From positions 1,026,501 through 1,090,500 of the forward strand of contig NC_084590.1 of the NCBI RefSeq assembly GCF_033807715.1: 64,000 nt of DNA, given 5' to 3'. A program made the position numbers and the translations under genes. The notes below the pieces were generated by a model. The model made no database searches and was not told the origin of the DNA. It worked only from the letters and a program-made list of their open reading frames with translations. Origin of the DNA: Cololabis saira. Its lineage: Eukaryota; Chordata; Actinopteri; Beloniformes; Belonidae. Positions 9,444 to 19,860 of this stretch are shown here, in pieces; position 1 is the stretch's first letter; each line of letters opens with the position of its first letter.

Positions 9444-12400
9444 TTGCAGTTCCCCGCCCTCCACAAGTTCACCAGGCGTTATAGAGGCGTTAACCAAAAT
9501 AATCTTGTAAAAATTAAAACCAATGCACATTTGGTACCAATAAGAGACCGAAAAATTAGATGCGGACTACTAAATATACGATCATTAAGCTCCAAGTCTC
9601 TGTTAGTAAATGATATAATTACAGAGAGTAGGAGTGATGTTTTCTGCTTAACAGAAACATGGTTACAGGTGGAAGAGTATTTTAGTTTGAATGAATCAAC
9701 TCCGCCCGGCTACTTTAATCATCACATTCCTAGAAACACGGGCCGAGGTGGAGGAGTCGCAGCAATTTATAACTCCAGTCTCCAAATAAAGATTGAATCT
9801 AAGTCCAATTATAATACATTTGAAAGCCTCATGCTTAGTCTGAAATTTCCGAGCTGGAAATCAGAGAAGCCAGTTGTGTTAGTGGTAGTGTATCAGCCCC
9901 CTGCTGGCGCTTATCTAGAGTTTTTATCTGAATTTTCAGATTTCCTTTCTGGATTATTGATCAGTACAGATAAATTCATCATAGTGGGTGATTTTAATAT
10001 TCATATGGATGTTGAAAGCGATAATCTTAAATTAGCTTTCAATTCTCTTCTAGAATCAATGGGTATCTCACAAAAAGTGGACGGGCCGATGCATTGTTTT
10101 GATCATACTCTCGATCTCGTTCTCACCTACGGTGTTGAAACTGATGATCTGTTGGTGTCACCTGTTAACTCCCTTTTATCCGACCATTATTTAATAACGT
10201 TTGAATTGAATGTTGTTGATGTTGAAGTGCAGGGCAGGAGGTATTATTTTAGCAGATGTTTATCTGATGAAACTATCAGCTAAATTTAAGGAGGCCATTG
10301 CTCATCTTGCAACAGTGGAAAATAGTGAAGCCTCTACTTAAGCAATAGAGGCCAGTGACCTGGGTTCTACCTCTGATGTTGATGTTGATTTTCTTGTTAG
10401 TAACACTGCTGATCTGTTGCACTCAGCTTTAGATGAAGTTGCTCCTTTGAAAAGGAGGGTTTCTAGCCACAGGAGCTTAACTCCCTGGTACAATTCAGAT
10501 ATTCGCATGTTCAAACAAAACGTGCGTAAAATGGAAAGGAAGTGGTACTCTTGTAAGTCTGTAGACTCCTATCGTGAATGGAAAGATATTCTAATAGTAT
10601 ATAAAAAAGCCATTCGCAAAGCAAGAACAGCTTATTATTCAACGTTGATAGAGGATAACAAAAGTAACCCACGTTTTCTGTTCAGCACTGTAGCCAGGCT
10701 GACAAAGAGTCACAACTCTGTTGAGCCGTGCATTCCTGCAGCTCTCAGTAGTGAAGACTTTATGAGCTTCTTTAACAGTAAAATCACGAGAATTAGAGAA
10801 GAAATCAACCAGCCGGTTGTGGGCGTTTCTTCAGCTTTAGCAACTTCCCTAGGCTCTGACTTGACTCTAGACTGTTTTGACACTATAGACCTCCCTGAGC
10901 TGACTTCACTCGTTAATAGAGCTAAGTCTACCACATGTATGTTAGACCCCATCCCGACTCGACTATTCAAAAATGTTTTTTCTCTTATTGGTGCGACAAT
11001 ACTAGACCAAATTAACCTATCCCTAAGCTTAGGATATGTACCACAGGTTTTCAAAGTGGCAGTAATCAAACCTTTACTTAAAAAACCTTCTCTTGACCCA
11101 GACACCTTAGCTAATTATAGGCCAATTTCCAACCTTCCATTTGTATCTAAAATTCTGGAAAAGGCAGTTTCAAGCCAGTTATGTGACTATTTGTATAGAA
11201 ATTATCTATTTGAAGTCTTTCAGTCGGGGTTCAGAATGCATCATAGCACAGAGACAGCACTGGTTCGAGTCACGAGTGACCTCCTTATGGCCTCAGATAA
11301 GGGATTAGTGTCCATATTGGTTCTACTGGGCCTCAGTGCTGCTTTTGACACTGTAGATCATGGCATTTTACTGCACAGGTTAGAGCATGTTGTTGGGATT
11401 AAAGGGACAGCTCTACGTTGGTTTAAATCATATCTATCTGACGGGTTCCAGTTTGTTCATGTACACAAGGTTTCTTCAGAACAGTCAAGGGTCTGTTATG
11501 GTGTTCCGCAGGGTTCAGTGCTAGGGCCAATCTTGTTTAGTTTATACATGCAGCCGTTGGGAAGTATAATCCAGAATCACGGCATACACTTTCATTGTTA
11601 TGCTGATGATACGCAGCTCTACTTGTCTATGAAGCCGGATGAAACAGAACCGTTGGTTAAACTTCAGGCATGTCTTAGGGACATCAAGGAATGGATGTCC
11701 AGAAATTTCTTGCTTCTAAATTCAGATAAAACAGAGGTTATCATTCTTGGTCCAGAGCATCTTAGGAAGGGACTAGATGGTGTTGCGATGGCTTCCAGTG
11801 CAACTGTGAGAAACCTTGGTGTTGTTTTCGATCAGGATTTGTCGTTTAAACCATATGTTAATCAGGTTTGTAAAATAGCGTTTTTCCATCTCCGTAATAT
11901 TGCAAAAATTAGGAAAATCCTCTTGCAGAGTGATGCAGAAAAACTAGTTCATGTAGTTCTTGTATCTTTTAGACTATATTACTGTAATTCAATTCAATTC
12001 AATTCAATTTTATTTATATAGCGTCTAATACAACAGATGTTGTCTCTAGACGCTTTCCAGAGATCCAGAACATGAACATAAACATAAACATAAACATAAA
12101 CATTAACCCCCGAGCAATTATTATATAAACAATGGCAGGTAAAAACTCCCATAGTGGGAAGAAAAGCCTTAAGCCAAACAGTGGCAAGGAAAAACTCCCC
12201 TTTAGGAGGGAAAAACCTTGAGCAGGACCAGGCTCATAAGGGAAGATTGGAAGTTGGTTCAAGTAATTTGCTGAATAGGCTCCAGCTGATCCAGAATGCA
12301 GCAGCACGAGTGCTGACAGGAATCAGCAGGAGAGACCACGTCTCTCCAGTGTTAGCGTCGCTCCATTGGCTACCTGTAAAATTCAGAATTCAATTTAAAA

Positions 12401-12672
12401 TTTGATTACTTGCATATAAAGCCCAAAACGACTTAGCTCCGCAGTATTTACAAGATTTGATAGTGCCTTATGTTCCTGGCAGAGCTCTCCGCTCCCAGGG
12501 TGCAGGTTTACTCGTAGTTCCTAGAGTATCTAAATGTAGATTTGGAGGGCGGGCGTTCTGCTATCAGGCACCATTACTTTGGAACCAACTTCCAATCTGG
12601 GTTAAGGAGGCTGACACCACCTCCACCTTTAAAACTAAACTTAAAACCTTTCTGTTTAGTAAAGCCTATAGT
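9444..12672 (+). pseudogene. L2 ORF2: endonuclease and reverse transcriptase, broken
   Basis: The endonuclease spans 9444-10283, with [25 protein letters not shown] and [11 protein letters not shown], all the APE-type active-site motifs. A stop at 10281-10283 and a shift separate it from the reverse transcriptase (10417-12000). There I see NYRPISNLPFVSKILEKAV, a SAAFDTVDH motif, GVPQGSVLGP and CYADDTQLYL (about 11596-11625), all catalytic aspartates kept. The C-terminal part (LLNRLQLIQNAAARVLTG) resumes at 12268, after a nested insertion that removed about 20 bases. It ends KTFLFSKAYS with a stop near 12673. The product would copy its RNA at a nicked target. The long frames suggest a fairly young insertion, but it cannot make one protein. 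Confidence 0.9.
11986..12254 (-). mobile_element. L2 3'-end fragment inserted in L2 ORF2 (reverse orientation)
   Basis: It starts with an AATTC array and reads TTTTATTTATATAGCGTC, TCTAGACGCTTTCCAGAGA and AAAAACTCCC blocks, the reverse complement of the L2 3' UTR at 16600-16842. The insertion splits the RT reading frame between the codons for YCN and SNLLNRL. About 17 bases of filler sit at its right edge. Confidence 0.85.
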
Positions 12673-13076
12673 TAGTGTTTAGTAAACCTCTAGCTGGTGT
12701 TGGTAAATCTCTAGGTAGTGTAAACTCTAGTGTGTTAGAGTCAGTAGTCATAGTTGCAGCTATAGACAAGTTTACGCGCCAAAACACGGGCGCTGCCATT
12801 CCTCTGCATCAATGCATGTCATTTCCGGTGGGAGGGGTTTGCGCAGCATTTACCGGTGTAAACACAGCGGCGTGGACACAAACCTAAAGCAAAGAGTCGC
12901 TGCTCGTGAGTTTTTAATGTCGACAACTATGTCTTAGCCATGGGAACACGGTTCTACTACTTTGACTGGAGATGGCGTTACTCCCCCCACCCGAATTCAG
13001 TGCAAAACTGGGAGGATAACGTGATGACAGCAGCAGAACTGACAGCAGGATCTGCTCCTACTTCCTGCAATCCGCA

Positions 13077-13321
13077 ATGGACAAACTGAAAGTTTCTGAG
13101 GTTTATCAATATCTGCACAGAGACAAAGTCGGTTTTGTCATGTCATACAAACATGATCGTTTTGTTTATTTGAAAGCAAATGTCGAGCCTAGCCAGTGTT
13201 TGAACAATGCAGGGCATAAAGCTCGGCTTCTGTAACTGAAGCTGGAGAAGTCAGACCTGCGGGATGTTCGTGTTGCTGGACCTGGAGATCGTGTTCCCAT
13301 TCAGCTGCAATCTTATGGAAG
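13077..13321 (+). pseudogene. Exon-like frame of unknown transposon protein
   Basis: An ATG at 13077 opens a frame starting MDKLKVSEVYQYLHRDKVGF, rich in charged residues. It has one TAA stop after about 52 codons, then continues in frame (LEKSDLRDVRVAGPGDR) to a plausible GT donor (GGAAG then GTAACA) at 13321/13322. A pyrimidine-rich acceptor (TTTTTTTTCTCTAG) lies at about 13391-13404, followed by another short coding-like stretch with VENAVRRENRACLH. I do not recognise the protein. Its place just inside the left terminal repeat suggests a second gene of the THAP element. Confidence 0.45.
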
Positions 13322-13497
13322 GTAACAAGATTATTTGACATATATGTCTTCATTTTTGGTATCCAAACTACATCATAGTCTACTTGGCTTTTTTTTTCTC
13401 TAGGTAGAAAATGCTGTGAGACGGGAAAACCGGGCTTGCCTGCACTGACTGACAGAACAGCTGGGTCTGAAAGAAATGCTGGTCAGAAGATGAAGTG

Positions 13498-14218
13498 CAG
13501 GACTGTCTCAGAAAATTAGAATATTGTGATTTTTTCTAATGCAATTCATTCATTCATTATCTTACCCGCTTTATCCCTTACGGGGTCACGGGGGTCTGCT
13601 GGAGTCTATCCCAGCTCATTTTAGGTGAGCACACCCTGGACAGGTCACCAGTCCATCACAGGGCCACATATAGACACACAAACCATGTTCACAATCACAC
13701 TCACGCTCACACCTACGGGCAATTTAGAATCATCAATTAACCTAATATGCATGTTTTTGGACTGTGGGAGGAAGCCGGAGTGCCCGGAGAAAACCCACGC
13801 AAGCACGGGGAGAACATGCAAACTCCACACAGAAAAGCCCCTGCCGGGCCTGGGAGTCGAACCGGGGACCTTCTTGCTGTGAGGTAACAGTGCTAACCAC
13901 TAAGCCACCGTGCTGCCTGGGCATTTTTTATAATGCAATTATAAAAACAAAATGTCATACATTCTGGATTCATTACAAATCAACTGAAATATTGCAAGCT
14001 TTTTATTATTTTAATATTGCTGATCATGGTTTACAGCTTAAGAAAACTCAAATATCCTATCTAAAAAATGTTGAATATTCTGCGAATCTTAATCTTAAAC
14101 TCTAAACCATAATCAGCAATATTAAAATAATAAAAGGCTTGCAATATTTCAGTTGATTTGTAATGAATCCAGAATGTATAACATTTTTGTTTTTTTAATT
14201 GCATTACAGAAAATAAAG
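13498..14218. mobile_element. Tc1/mariner-type MITE with long inverted repeats
   Basis: The left end CAGGACTGTCTCAGAAAATT and the long inverted arms (about 13935-14040 against 14102-14205, e.g. TTACAAATCAACTGAAATATT and its complement) match a palindromic MITE seen widely in fish. It has no transposase. A SINE (13547-13922) splits its left arm. It lies inside the THAP transposon. Confidence 0.75.
13547..13922 (-). repeat. tRNA-headed SINE with 18-bp target duplication
   Basis: In minus orientation the tRNA-like head is near 13920 (A box in GTGGCTTAGTGGTTAGC, B box in GGTTCGACTCC) and the tail near 13550 is a GAAT array after GGGATAAAGCGGGTAAGAT. Flanking ATTTTTT-x-TAATGCAATT copies at 13529-13546 and 13923-13940 (one mismatch) are the target duplication. 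A tail of the same family is at 58600-58676 and a decayed copy at about 19005-19200. Confidence 0.85.
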
Positions 14219-14239
14219 AACTTTAACACAATACACACA

Positions 14240-14537
14240 CAACAGGAAGGATCTTTACCAGTCGTCACCAACTTCACAGCCATCTTCTACCACTCCAGAA
14301 CCGGCACAGGAGGTGAAACTCTGTAGGACTCATGAAGAGTGGAGGACCAGCCCTGGGAATATTCTCCTGCAGCTCTGCCTCCCGCCATCACCCAACCAAC
14401 TTTCACACATACTCCCAAAAATTGATGATTTTGTTGAGGGAAGGTTACAGTTCTGCAGTAAATATCTCAGAATTTTAAAACCAAAATGAGCAGCCTTATT
14501 TAGGAACCAACAGATGTTTGTACTGTGAAAATAAAGT
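14240..14537 (+). pseudogene. Terminal exon-like stretch of the THAP element
   Basis: A frame reading THEEWRTSPGNILLQLCLPP then VEGRLQFCSKYLRILKPK ends with a TGA near 14486, and AATAAAG at about 14531 looks like its poly(A) signal. I read it as the 3' exon of the plus-strand gene whose first exon is at 13077. The protein is not recognised. Confidence 0.4.
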
Positions 14538-14762
14538 TTGATGAAACTTAATTTCATTTCATTATTGCACTGAACTACGATCATGAATGATAGGCCTTAT
14601 CTTCCTTAGAGTGCTACAATGTCTTTTAACAGTTCATCATTCATAGTAAGCTCATACTGTACATTAATAATGGATGAATTTTGAGTTTTGAGGAAACTAA
14701 ACAAATGGCTTCAACAATAAAATTCATATGTTTAATCTTAACAGGAATAAAAAAGTAAAATA

Positions 14763-15052
14763 TGGGGTAAGGGAACTGTCAATCGAATTTGTGCACATAA
14801 ATCAAATGTGTGCATATTATTCTACAGTTATGCATAAATAAAAAATTTAAATATTTGTCAAATCATACATATAGTGTGTATTTTCTCTGTAATCCGTGTT
14901 CATAATCTTCTAATCACAGAGAAAATACACTACATATTATATGTATGATTTGACTTAAATGTTTACATTTCTATTTATTTATGCACAACTGTAGAATATG
15001 CACACATTTGATTTATGTGCACAAATTCAATTAACAGTTCCCTTACCTCCAT
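14763..15052. mobile_element. Palindromic MITE with 9-bp target duplication
   Basis: Nearly the whole 290 bases fold on themselves: GGTAAGGGAACTGT and about 110 further bases at the left recur inverted at the right, around a short centre (about 14885-14925). AGTAAAATA flanks both sides (14754-14762, 15053-15061). A 9-bp duplication points to a Mutator-like or related family. Confidence 0.8.
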
Positions 15053-15343
15053 AGTAAAATACAAAAGCATCCCACACAATTACATCACTATAAAAAATAT
15101 TCATATATAATATTAAAAAATACAATGCACACAGTATTTGCTGTTTATCTTTATTTAATGAACAACATCACTTGTGTAGCAGGCTCGGCCTCAGGCAGGC
15201 TGACAGGTTTCAGGACCATCTAAAAAGGGGAAGAGAAAAACATCACAATGGTCAAAATTGTACCATTTGTGTTTGTGTTGTACATTGCACTCACACACAC
15301 ACAATCATCACAACAGCCAGCCAAATTGCATTATATTTACGTT

Positions 15344-15590
15344 GCACTGCAAAAACTCAAAATCTTACCAGGAATATTTGTCTTATTTATAGTTAAAATG
15401 TCTCATTTTTAGTCAAAAAATCTCATTACACTTAAAACAAGAGTATTTACCAAAAAAATAACTTATTTGACAATTTTCACCTGTTTCAAGTACATTTTCA
15501 CTTGAAATAAGTAGAAAAATCTGCCAGTGGGACAAGATTTATCTTCTTATTACAAGCAAAAAAATCTTGTTCCACTGGCAGATTTTTTCA
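15344..15590. mobile_element. hAT-type MITE fragment with hairpin
   Basis: It begins CACTGCAAAAACTCAAAATC, like a common fish hAT terminus, and contains a strong hairpin at 15511-15588 (AAATCTGCCAGTGGGACAAG pairing with its complement). The right terminus is lost at a CA-rich tract. Confidence 0.6.
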
Positions 15591-15743
15591 CACGCAGCCA
15601 CGCACACACACACACACGCATTGTTTGTCCCATCTCAAAACCATCAACTGCCTTATAAAAATACCAGTAGCAATGTTAGTGTATGACAACTTCTTCATAA
15701 TTAACAGTACTGTCAGCTTCACAGCTAAAGTTGCTGAACTTAC

Positions 15744-15920
15744 CCTCAGATCCATGTTTTTTCTCCGGGGGAGGCAGCGGAAAAAAGTAAACAAAGCAGC
15801 GCATGGACGTGTCTCTTTGCAGCTGGTTTTCTGGTCGCAGCTCTCTCTATCTGACCACTCCTTCAGGTGCTTCCTCGAGTTCTTACATCCAACTGCCGAG
15901 ACATGTCGTTCCCGAACCAC
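15744..15920 (-). pseudogene. THAP-like zinc-finger exon
   Basis: From the ATG at 15920 the frame reads MVRERHVSAVGCKNSRKHLK, then a Cys-rich stretch with RPCAALFTFFRCLPRR, and ends at a perfect donor (AGG then GTAAGT) at 15744/15743. The order (x)SAVGCxNS, spaced cysteines, then an FxRxP-like motif and basic residues suits a THAP (C2CH) DNA-binding domain, the usual N-terminus of several transposases. The expected first zinc cysteine reads Val (HVSAVGC), so the finger is probably broken. The exon lies about 140 bases inside the right terminal repeat and points inward, as a transposase first exon would. Confidence 0.5.
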
Positions 15921-16063
15921 TTTTTTTCTTAGAAATATCCATTTTGTCCCTCTTTGTCAGAGCAATGTTGCCACTCTAATCAATTGGAAACCGCCAAAAC
16001 GGAAGTGGACTGCTTAGAGGGAGGAGTTTAGGAAGTAGAGCGGAAACGGCTCGTAAACTTGTC

Positions 16064-16842
16064 TATAGAACAAGACTATAATAGTTAGTCTCAAATATAG
16101 CTTCGCGGTAGATATGCTGCTATAGGCTTATGCTGCAGGGGGGCACCGACATGATCCCTCTCACCCTTCTTCTCCTCTCCTTTTCCCTGCCTCTCTTCTC
16201 CATTACCATTTTTATTTATTATAAATATTTCATAGCTATCATTTTTGTCCATCGTTCCTGTAGTTTCTTGTGCCGGCCCCCCTTTTTTCTCTTTTGTGCA
16301 TGTTTGCAGGCTGGAGCCTCGGGAGCTGCGTTCTGGCCTGTGTTTCCGGACCCATCCCCGGTCATCCCGTTGCTGCTTCCACCTGCCTACGTGGATGTCT
16401 GCTGTTGCTGCTTCCGCCTGCCTGCATCCCCCCCCCCCCCCTCTGGTCATCCCGCTGCTGCTTCCACATCATGACTGCTATGTGCTGCTGACGCCCCCCC
16501 CCCACCTCTGGTCATCCCGCTGTTGCTTCCACCTGCCTGCTGTGTGCTGCTGACGTCCCTGACTCCCCCGGTCTGGCCTTCGGCAGGAGGGTCCCCCCCT
16601 ATGAGCCTGGTCCTGCTCAAGGTTTCTTCCCTCCTAAAGGGGAGTTTTTCCTTGCAACTGTTCGGCTTAAGGCTTTTCTCCCACTATGGGAGTTTTTACC
16701 TGCCATTGTTTATATAATAATTGCTCGGGGGTTTATGTTTATGTTTATGTTCATGTTCTGGATCTCTGGAAAGCGTCTAGAGATAACATCTGTTGTATTA
16801 GACGCTATATAAATAAAATTGAATTGAATTGAATTGAATTGA
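16064..16842 (+). mobile_element. L2 3' UTR and tail, with internal minisatellite
   Basis: The L2 3' UTR resumes here (GCTGCTATAGGCTTATGCTG, later GAGCCTGGTCCTGCTCAAGG and GGGAGTTTTTCCTTGC) and ends in GAATT repeats. Within it, at about 16361-16560, a unit beginning GGTCATCCCGCTGCTGCTTC occurs three times, 65-85 bases apart, separated by C-runs. The other L2 copies (39362-39550, 53400-53562) have one unit, so this copy has expanded. Confidence 0.8.
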
Positions 16843-16843
16843 G

Positions 16844-18084
16844 AGGCTGGTCCTCCACCACCTGCGCCCCCTGGTGAGCTCCTCCATGGACCCGCTGCAG
16901 TTTGCCTACTGGCCGAGCATCGGGTTTGAGGACGCCGTCATCTTCCTGATGCAGAGGTCCCTGGCCCACCTGGAGCGGGCTGGAAGCGCTGTGAGGATCA
17001 TGTTCTATGATTTCTCCAGTCCCTTCAACACCATCCAGCCACAACTGCTGGGGGACAAACTGGACCATGCTGGAGTCTGCCAGCCGCTGACATCATGGGT
17101 CCTGGTCTTCCTCACAAACAGACCACAGTTTGTGAGGACAAGAAGCTGTGTGTCTGACACGGTGGTCTGCAGCACAGGAGCTCCACAGGGGACCGTCCTG
17201 GCCCCCCTCCTCTTCACTGTCTACACGGCCGACTTCACCCACCACATAACAACCTGCCACCTCCAGAAGTTCTCGGATGACTCCGCCATCATCGGTCTCA
17301 TCAACAACGGAGACGAGAGGGAGTACCGAGAACTGAACCACAGCTTTGTAGACTGGTGCCAGCGGAACCGCCTCCAGATTAATGCAGGGAAAATGAAGGA
17401 GCTGGTAGCGGACTTCCACCGGCGCAAAGTTCCCCCCTCTCCGGTGAACATCCAGGGAACAGATATTGAGATTGTGGACTCTTACAAGTACCTGGGTGTT
17501 CACCTGAAGAAAAAACTGGACTGGACCATAGACGCTCAGGCACTTTATAAGAAAGGCCAAAGCCGACTCCACCTGTTGCGCTGACTGAGGTCCTTTGGAG
17601 TGAGGGGCGGCCTCCTGAGGACCTTCTATGACTGTGTGCTGGCGTCGGGCATCTTTTATGGTGTGGTCTGCTGGAGCAGCACCATCACAGCAGCAGAGAG
17701 GAAGAGACTGGACAAGGTGGTGGGGAAAGCCGGCTCTGTCCTGGGCTGCAGTCTCCATCCGGTGGAGGTGTTGGGGGAGAGGAGGATGGTGGCAAACTGC
17801 CATCCATCATGGACAATGTCTCCCACCCCCTTCATGAGACTGTCAGAGCCCTGGAGAGCTCCATCAGTGACCGGCTTCATCACCCACGATGCATCACTGA
17901 GAGGCATCACAGGTCCTTCCTCCCCGCTGCCATCAGACTCCACAACCAGGCTGATCACAGTAGCAAATGGACAGTAACAACAAGATGTGCAATATCTTTA
18001 TACCTCATACACATCCTATCGGCTTTCTTTTGCACAACCTTTAATTTCATTCCACTGTATATATGGTTTATATTTTGTAATTAT
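16844..18084 (+). pseudogene. Rex1-like LINE reverse transcriptase relic
   Basis: An RT of the Rex1/CR1 group starts abruptly against the L2 tail. Visible motifs are SSSMDPLQFAYWP, a FYDFSSPFNTIQP block (first aspartate), STGAPQGTVLAPLLFTVYTAD and KFSDDSAIIG (catalytic FSDD at about 17270-17281, the usual variant of this fish family), then LQINAGKMKELV and YKYLGVHL. A stop (LLR then TGA at 17582) and frame changes follow, with DNVSHPLHETV near 17810 from the conserved C-terminus. The 5' half is absent. The 3' UTR runs on to 18835, interrupted by a SINE. Confidence 0.8.
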
Positions 18085-18718
18085 ATTAATTATATTTTTA
18101 TCCACGATTTTTGCCCATTTGTTACCACCCCGTGCTTCTGCCTAAAGGCTCAGTTATGCTTCTGCGTCAAAATGACGCCGTGCCTACGGCGTGTGGTTTG
18201 GATCGACGCAGAGGACACGCCGTCACCTGCGGCGTCACTGACGTGCACCTCCTGAAAATTGTAACTACGCGTCGAGGAGACGCCGTCCACACGCAGACCG
18301 AGAGGGCTGTGATTGGTTCGTTTGAAAGCGAAGCATTTCCGGTTTCCGGTTTGAATCAGTAGTGAACTTCCAGGGCTCTTTTCTTCGTTTATGTGTGATT
18401 TTTTTTGTTTTTGTTTTTTTGCACAATAGTTGTCCTTATTTCTTTGATTTACTGTGACCGGAAAAAGTCGGATAAACCATTCAGAAAAAGATCGCTAACT
18501 AGTGGCCGCGGGGGGTACTGCACCGCGACCAAATGGAGAGACGGAGAAGTCAGAAGGGTTCAACACAGCGTCACGGCTGCGGCGTGTGCTCTGCGTTGGG
18601 GTGACGCAGAAGCATATTTCAGCCTTAAGTCAGTCCTGGGCATTGCCATCCTCTGCCAACCCCGGGAGGGCCCTACATTGAGCTCAGGTCTCCTTCTTAA
18701 CCTGAGGAGTAAGCATAT
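18085..18718 (-). repeat. Copy of the 28243-28771 SINE body, split by a MITE
   Basis: Reverse-oriented blocks (TTATCCACGATTTTTGCCCA and AGTCCTGGGCATTGCCATCC, then AACCTGAGGAGTAAGCA) match the body and tail of the SINE at 28243-28771. The tRNA-like head is missing. A Harbinger MITE sits at 18146-18625. Confidence 0.75.
18146..18625. mobile_element. Harbinger-type MITE (AGGCTCAGTTATGC), TAA TSD
   Basis: Termini AGGCTCAGTTATGCTTCTGC and its near-complement at 18600-18625 are flanked by TAA on both sides (18143-18145, 18626-18628). The inside is rich in GACGCCG/CGGCGT words and carries no transposase. Similar termini occur at 38957-39078 and 52708-52836. Confidence 0.8.
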
Positions 18719-18835
18719 TTTTTACTTTTTATCCCTCTTTTGCTGCATGTTTGTGTTGTGTGTACTGCTGCTGCTCAAAGCAAATTTCCCCACTGAGGGA
18801 TGAATAAAGGACTATCTAATCTCTCTAATCTAATC
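18719..18835 (+). mobile_element. Rex1-like LINE 3' end
   Basis: The end reads AATTTCCCCACTGAGGGATG then AATAAAGGACTATCT and a short CTAAT/AATCT array, the usual 3' tail of this fish LINE family. It belongs to the relic at 16844. Confidence 0.75.
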
Positions 18836-19004
18836 TTGTATATCAAAGTGTAAGCAGCTGTTGCTGGTGGATAGGCCCTAAACAGTGTTTGACTGCTGTC
18901 TCTTTTCTGTATGTCTGGGTTATTACATTTTGAATTAAACTGTGGGCAGTGGAAGGGAGACTGTCCCAGCAGTACTGGGTCACAGGGCAAGACTTTGAAC
19001 AAAT

Positions 19005-19200
19005 CGTCAGTCCATCAAATGAATTACAGAGAGAGACACAAACTCGGACAGACTCACACTCACAACCTTCAGTTTAGAATCACCAATTAACCTAACATAC
19101 ATGTTTTTAGTCTGTGGGAAGAAGCCAGAGTACGTGGAAAACCCCACACAGGCCCAGCACATTTAACAAAGAAAGACCTCATCCAAGATTTGAACTATCT
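19005..19200 (-). repeat. Decayed copy of the 13547-13922 SINE
   Basis: Blocks such as TTTAGAATCACCAATTAACC and TGTTTTTAGTCTGTGGGA match the middle of that SINE. The head is decayed (CAAGATTTGAACT in place of the B box) and the tail is gone. Confidence 0.65.
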
Positions 19201-19317
19201 TTTTGAGAGAACATGTGAAACATGCTGCAAACATTTGAATGATCTAAGCTTCCACAAGCAACAGAGTCTACTCTGTTCTTTTCAGTCTCCATTCAGTCCA
19301 ATTGTATCTTTTGGTAA

Positions 19318-19562
19318 TAATAATAATAATAATCTTTATTTATCAGCATACATTTCACGAAACACACTGAAATTAGTCCTCCGCTTTTGACCCATTACTA
19401 GTTGGAGCAGTGGGCTGCCATTTTCCAGCACCCAGTGAGCAATTGGGGTTAAGGGCCTTGTTCACCTTGGGTACCAACCTGGAGACTTTAAGCTGGGTCC
19501 TCAAAACCCAAGCCCACCTATGTAACCACTAGGTTAGTAACCACTAGGTATGTAACCACTCC
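19318..19562 (-). repeat. tRNA-type SINE relic (second family)
   Basis: A TAA array, then GGAGCAGTGGGCTGCC, GGGTTAAGGGCCTTG and GTAACCACTAGG match the copy at 42245-42495. On the minus strand the last block is an A-box-like CCTAGTGGTTA. Confidence 0.65.
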
Positions 19563-19654
19563 TGTTATCCTCCGCCACCTCCAGCTGTTCTCCCACCATG
19601 GAAATATTTTTACCTCATCATCTGCATCATCTGCACTAGTCTAGTTCAAGATGA

Positions 19655-19745
19655 GGTGATTGCTCGCCCACCATGCCACAAATTGGTCCACCAGTTCTCT
19701 GTACTCAGCCTTCTGTCCACTGCTGATACAATACCTCAATGCCAA
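19655..19745 (-). pseudogene. Short LINE RT fragment
   Basis: The minus strand encodes AEYRELVDQFVAWWASNHLI, resembling the thumb region of Rex1/CR1-group reverse transcriptases. No larger context survives. Confidence 0.45.
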
Positions 19746-19860
19746 GTATTTAAGTATTTCTGAGATGGCAGGACTCTTGGCAGGAAATTCGATGTGTACA
19801 GGTGACCACCTGCTCAGACACAAAATCCTTCTGTTGCTAAAACTGGTCTGTTTGCCTGGT

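Larger units (their letters stand above)
12765..16063. mobile_element. DNA transposon with THAP-like gene, nested in L2 3' UTR
   Basis: The left end TATAGACAAGTTTACGCGCC (12761 on) and the right end, its reverse complement with one change (to 16067), form terminal inverted repeats of about 19 bases. If TATA is the duplicated target, the element is 12765-16063; if TA, 12763-16065. The L2 3' UTR text resumes immediately afterwards. Inside are two gene traces pointing at each other: a plus-strand spliced reading frame (13077 to about 14480, with AATAAA at 14531) and a minus-strand THAP-like exon (15744-15920). Three other elements are nested within it. The superfamily is not settled. Kolobok uses TTAA, and P elements use 8-bp duplications, so neither fits well. 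An ISL2EU-type element is one alternative. Confidence 0.7.
9434..16842 (+). mobile_element. L2-clade LINE with nested insertions
   Basis: This is an L2 retrotransposon, truncated at its 5' end, from the endonuclease region to a 3' tail of GAATT units at about 16820-16842. Its own sequence is 9434-11985, 12255-12764 and 16064-16842. It is interrupted by a reverse-oriented L2 tail (11986-12254) and by a THAP-type DNA transposon (12765-16063). The same 3' UTR text appears in the L2 copies at 37986-41479 and 53190-53562, which confirms that the segment after 16064 belongs to this element. No clear target duplication was found. Confidence 0.85.

Noticed and set aside
13860..13922. tRNA gene on the minus strand
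   Set aside because: It is the head of a SINE with an 18-bp target duplication.
16844..18835. Continuation of the Rex1-like relic at 2425-4880 as one split element
   Set aside because: The junction contexts differ, the L2 starts within unrelated sequence at 9434, and the two pieces do not meet at a common codon. I treat them as separate copies.
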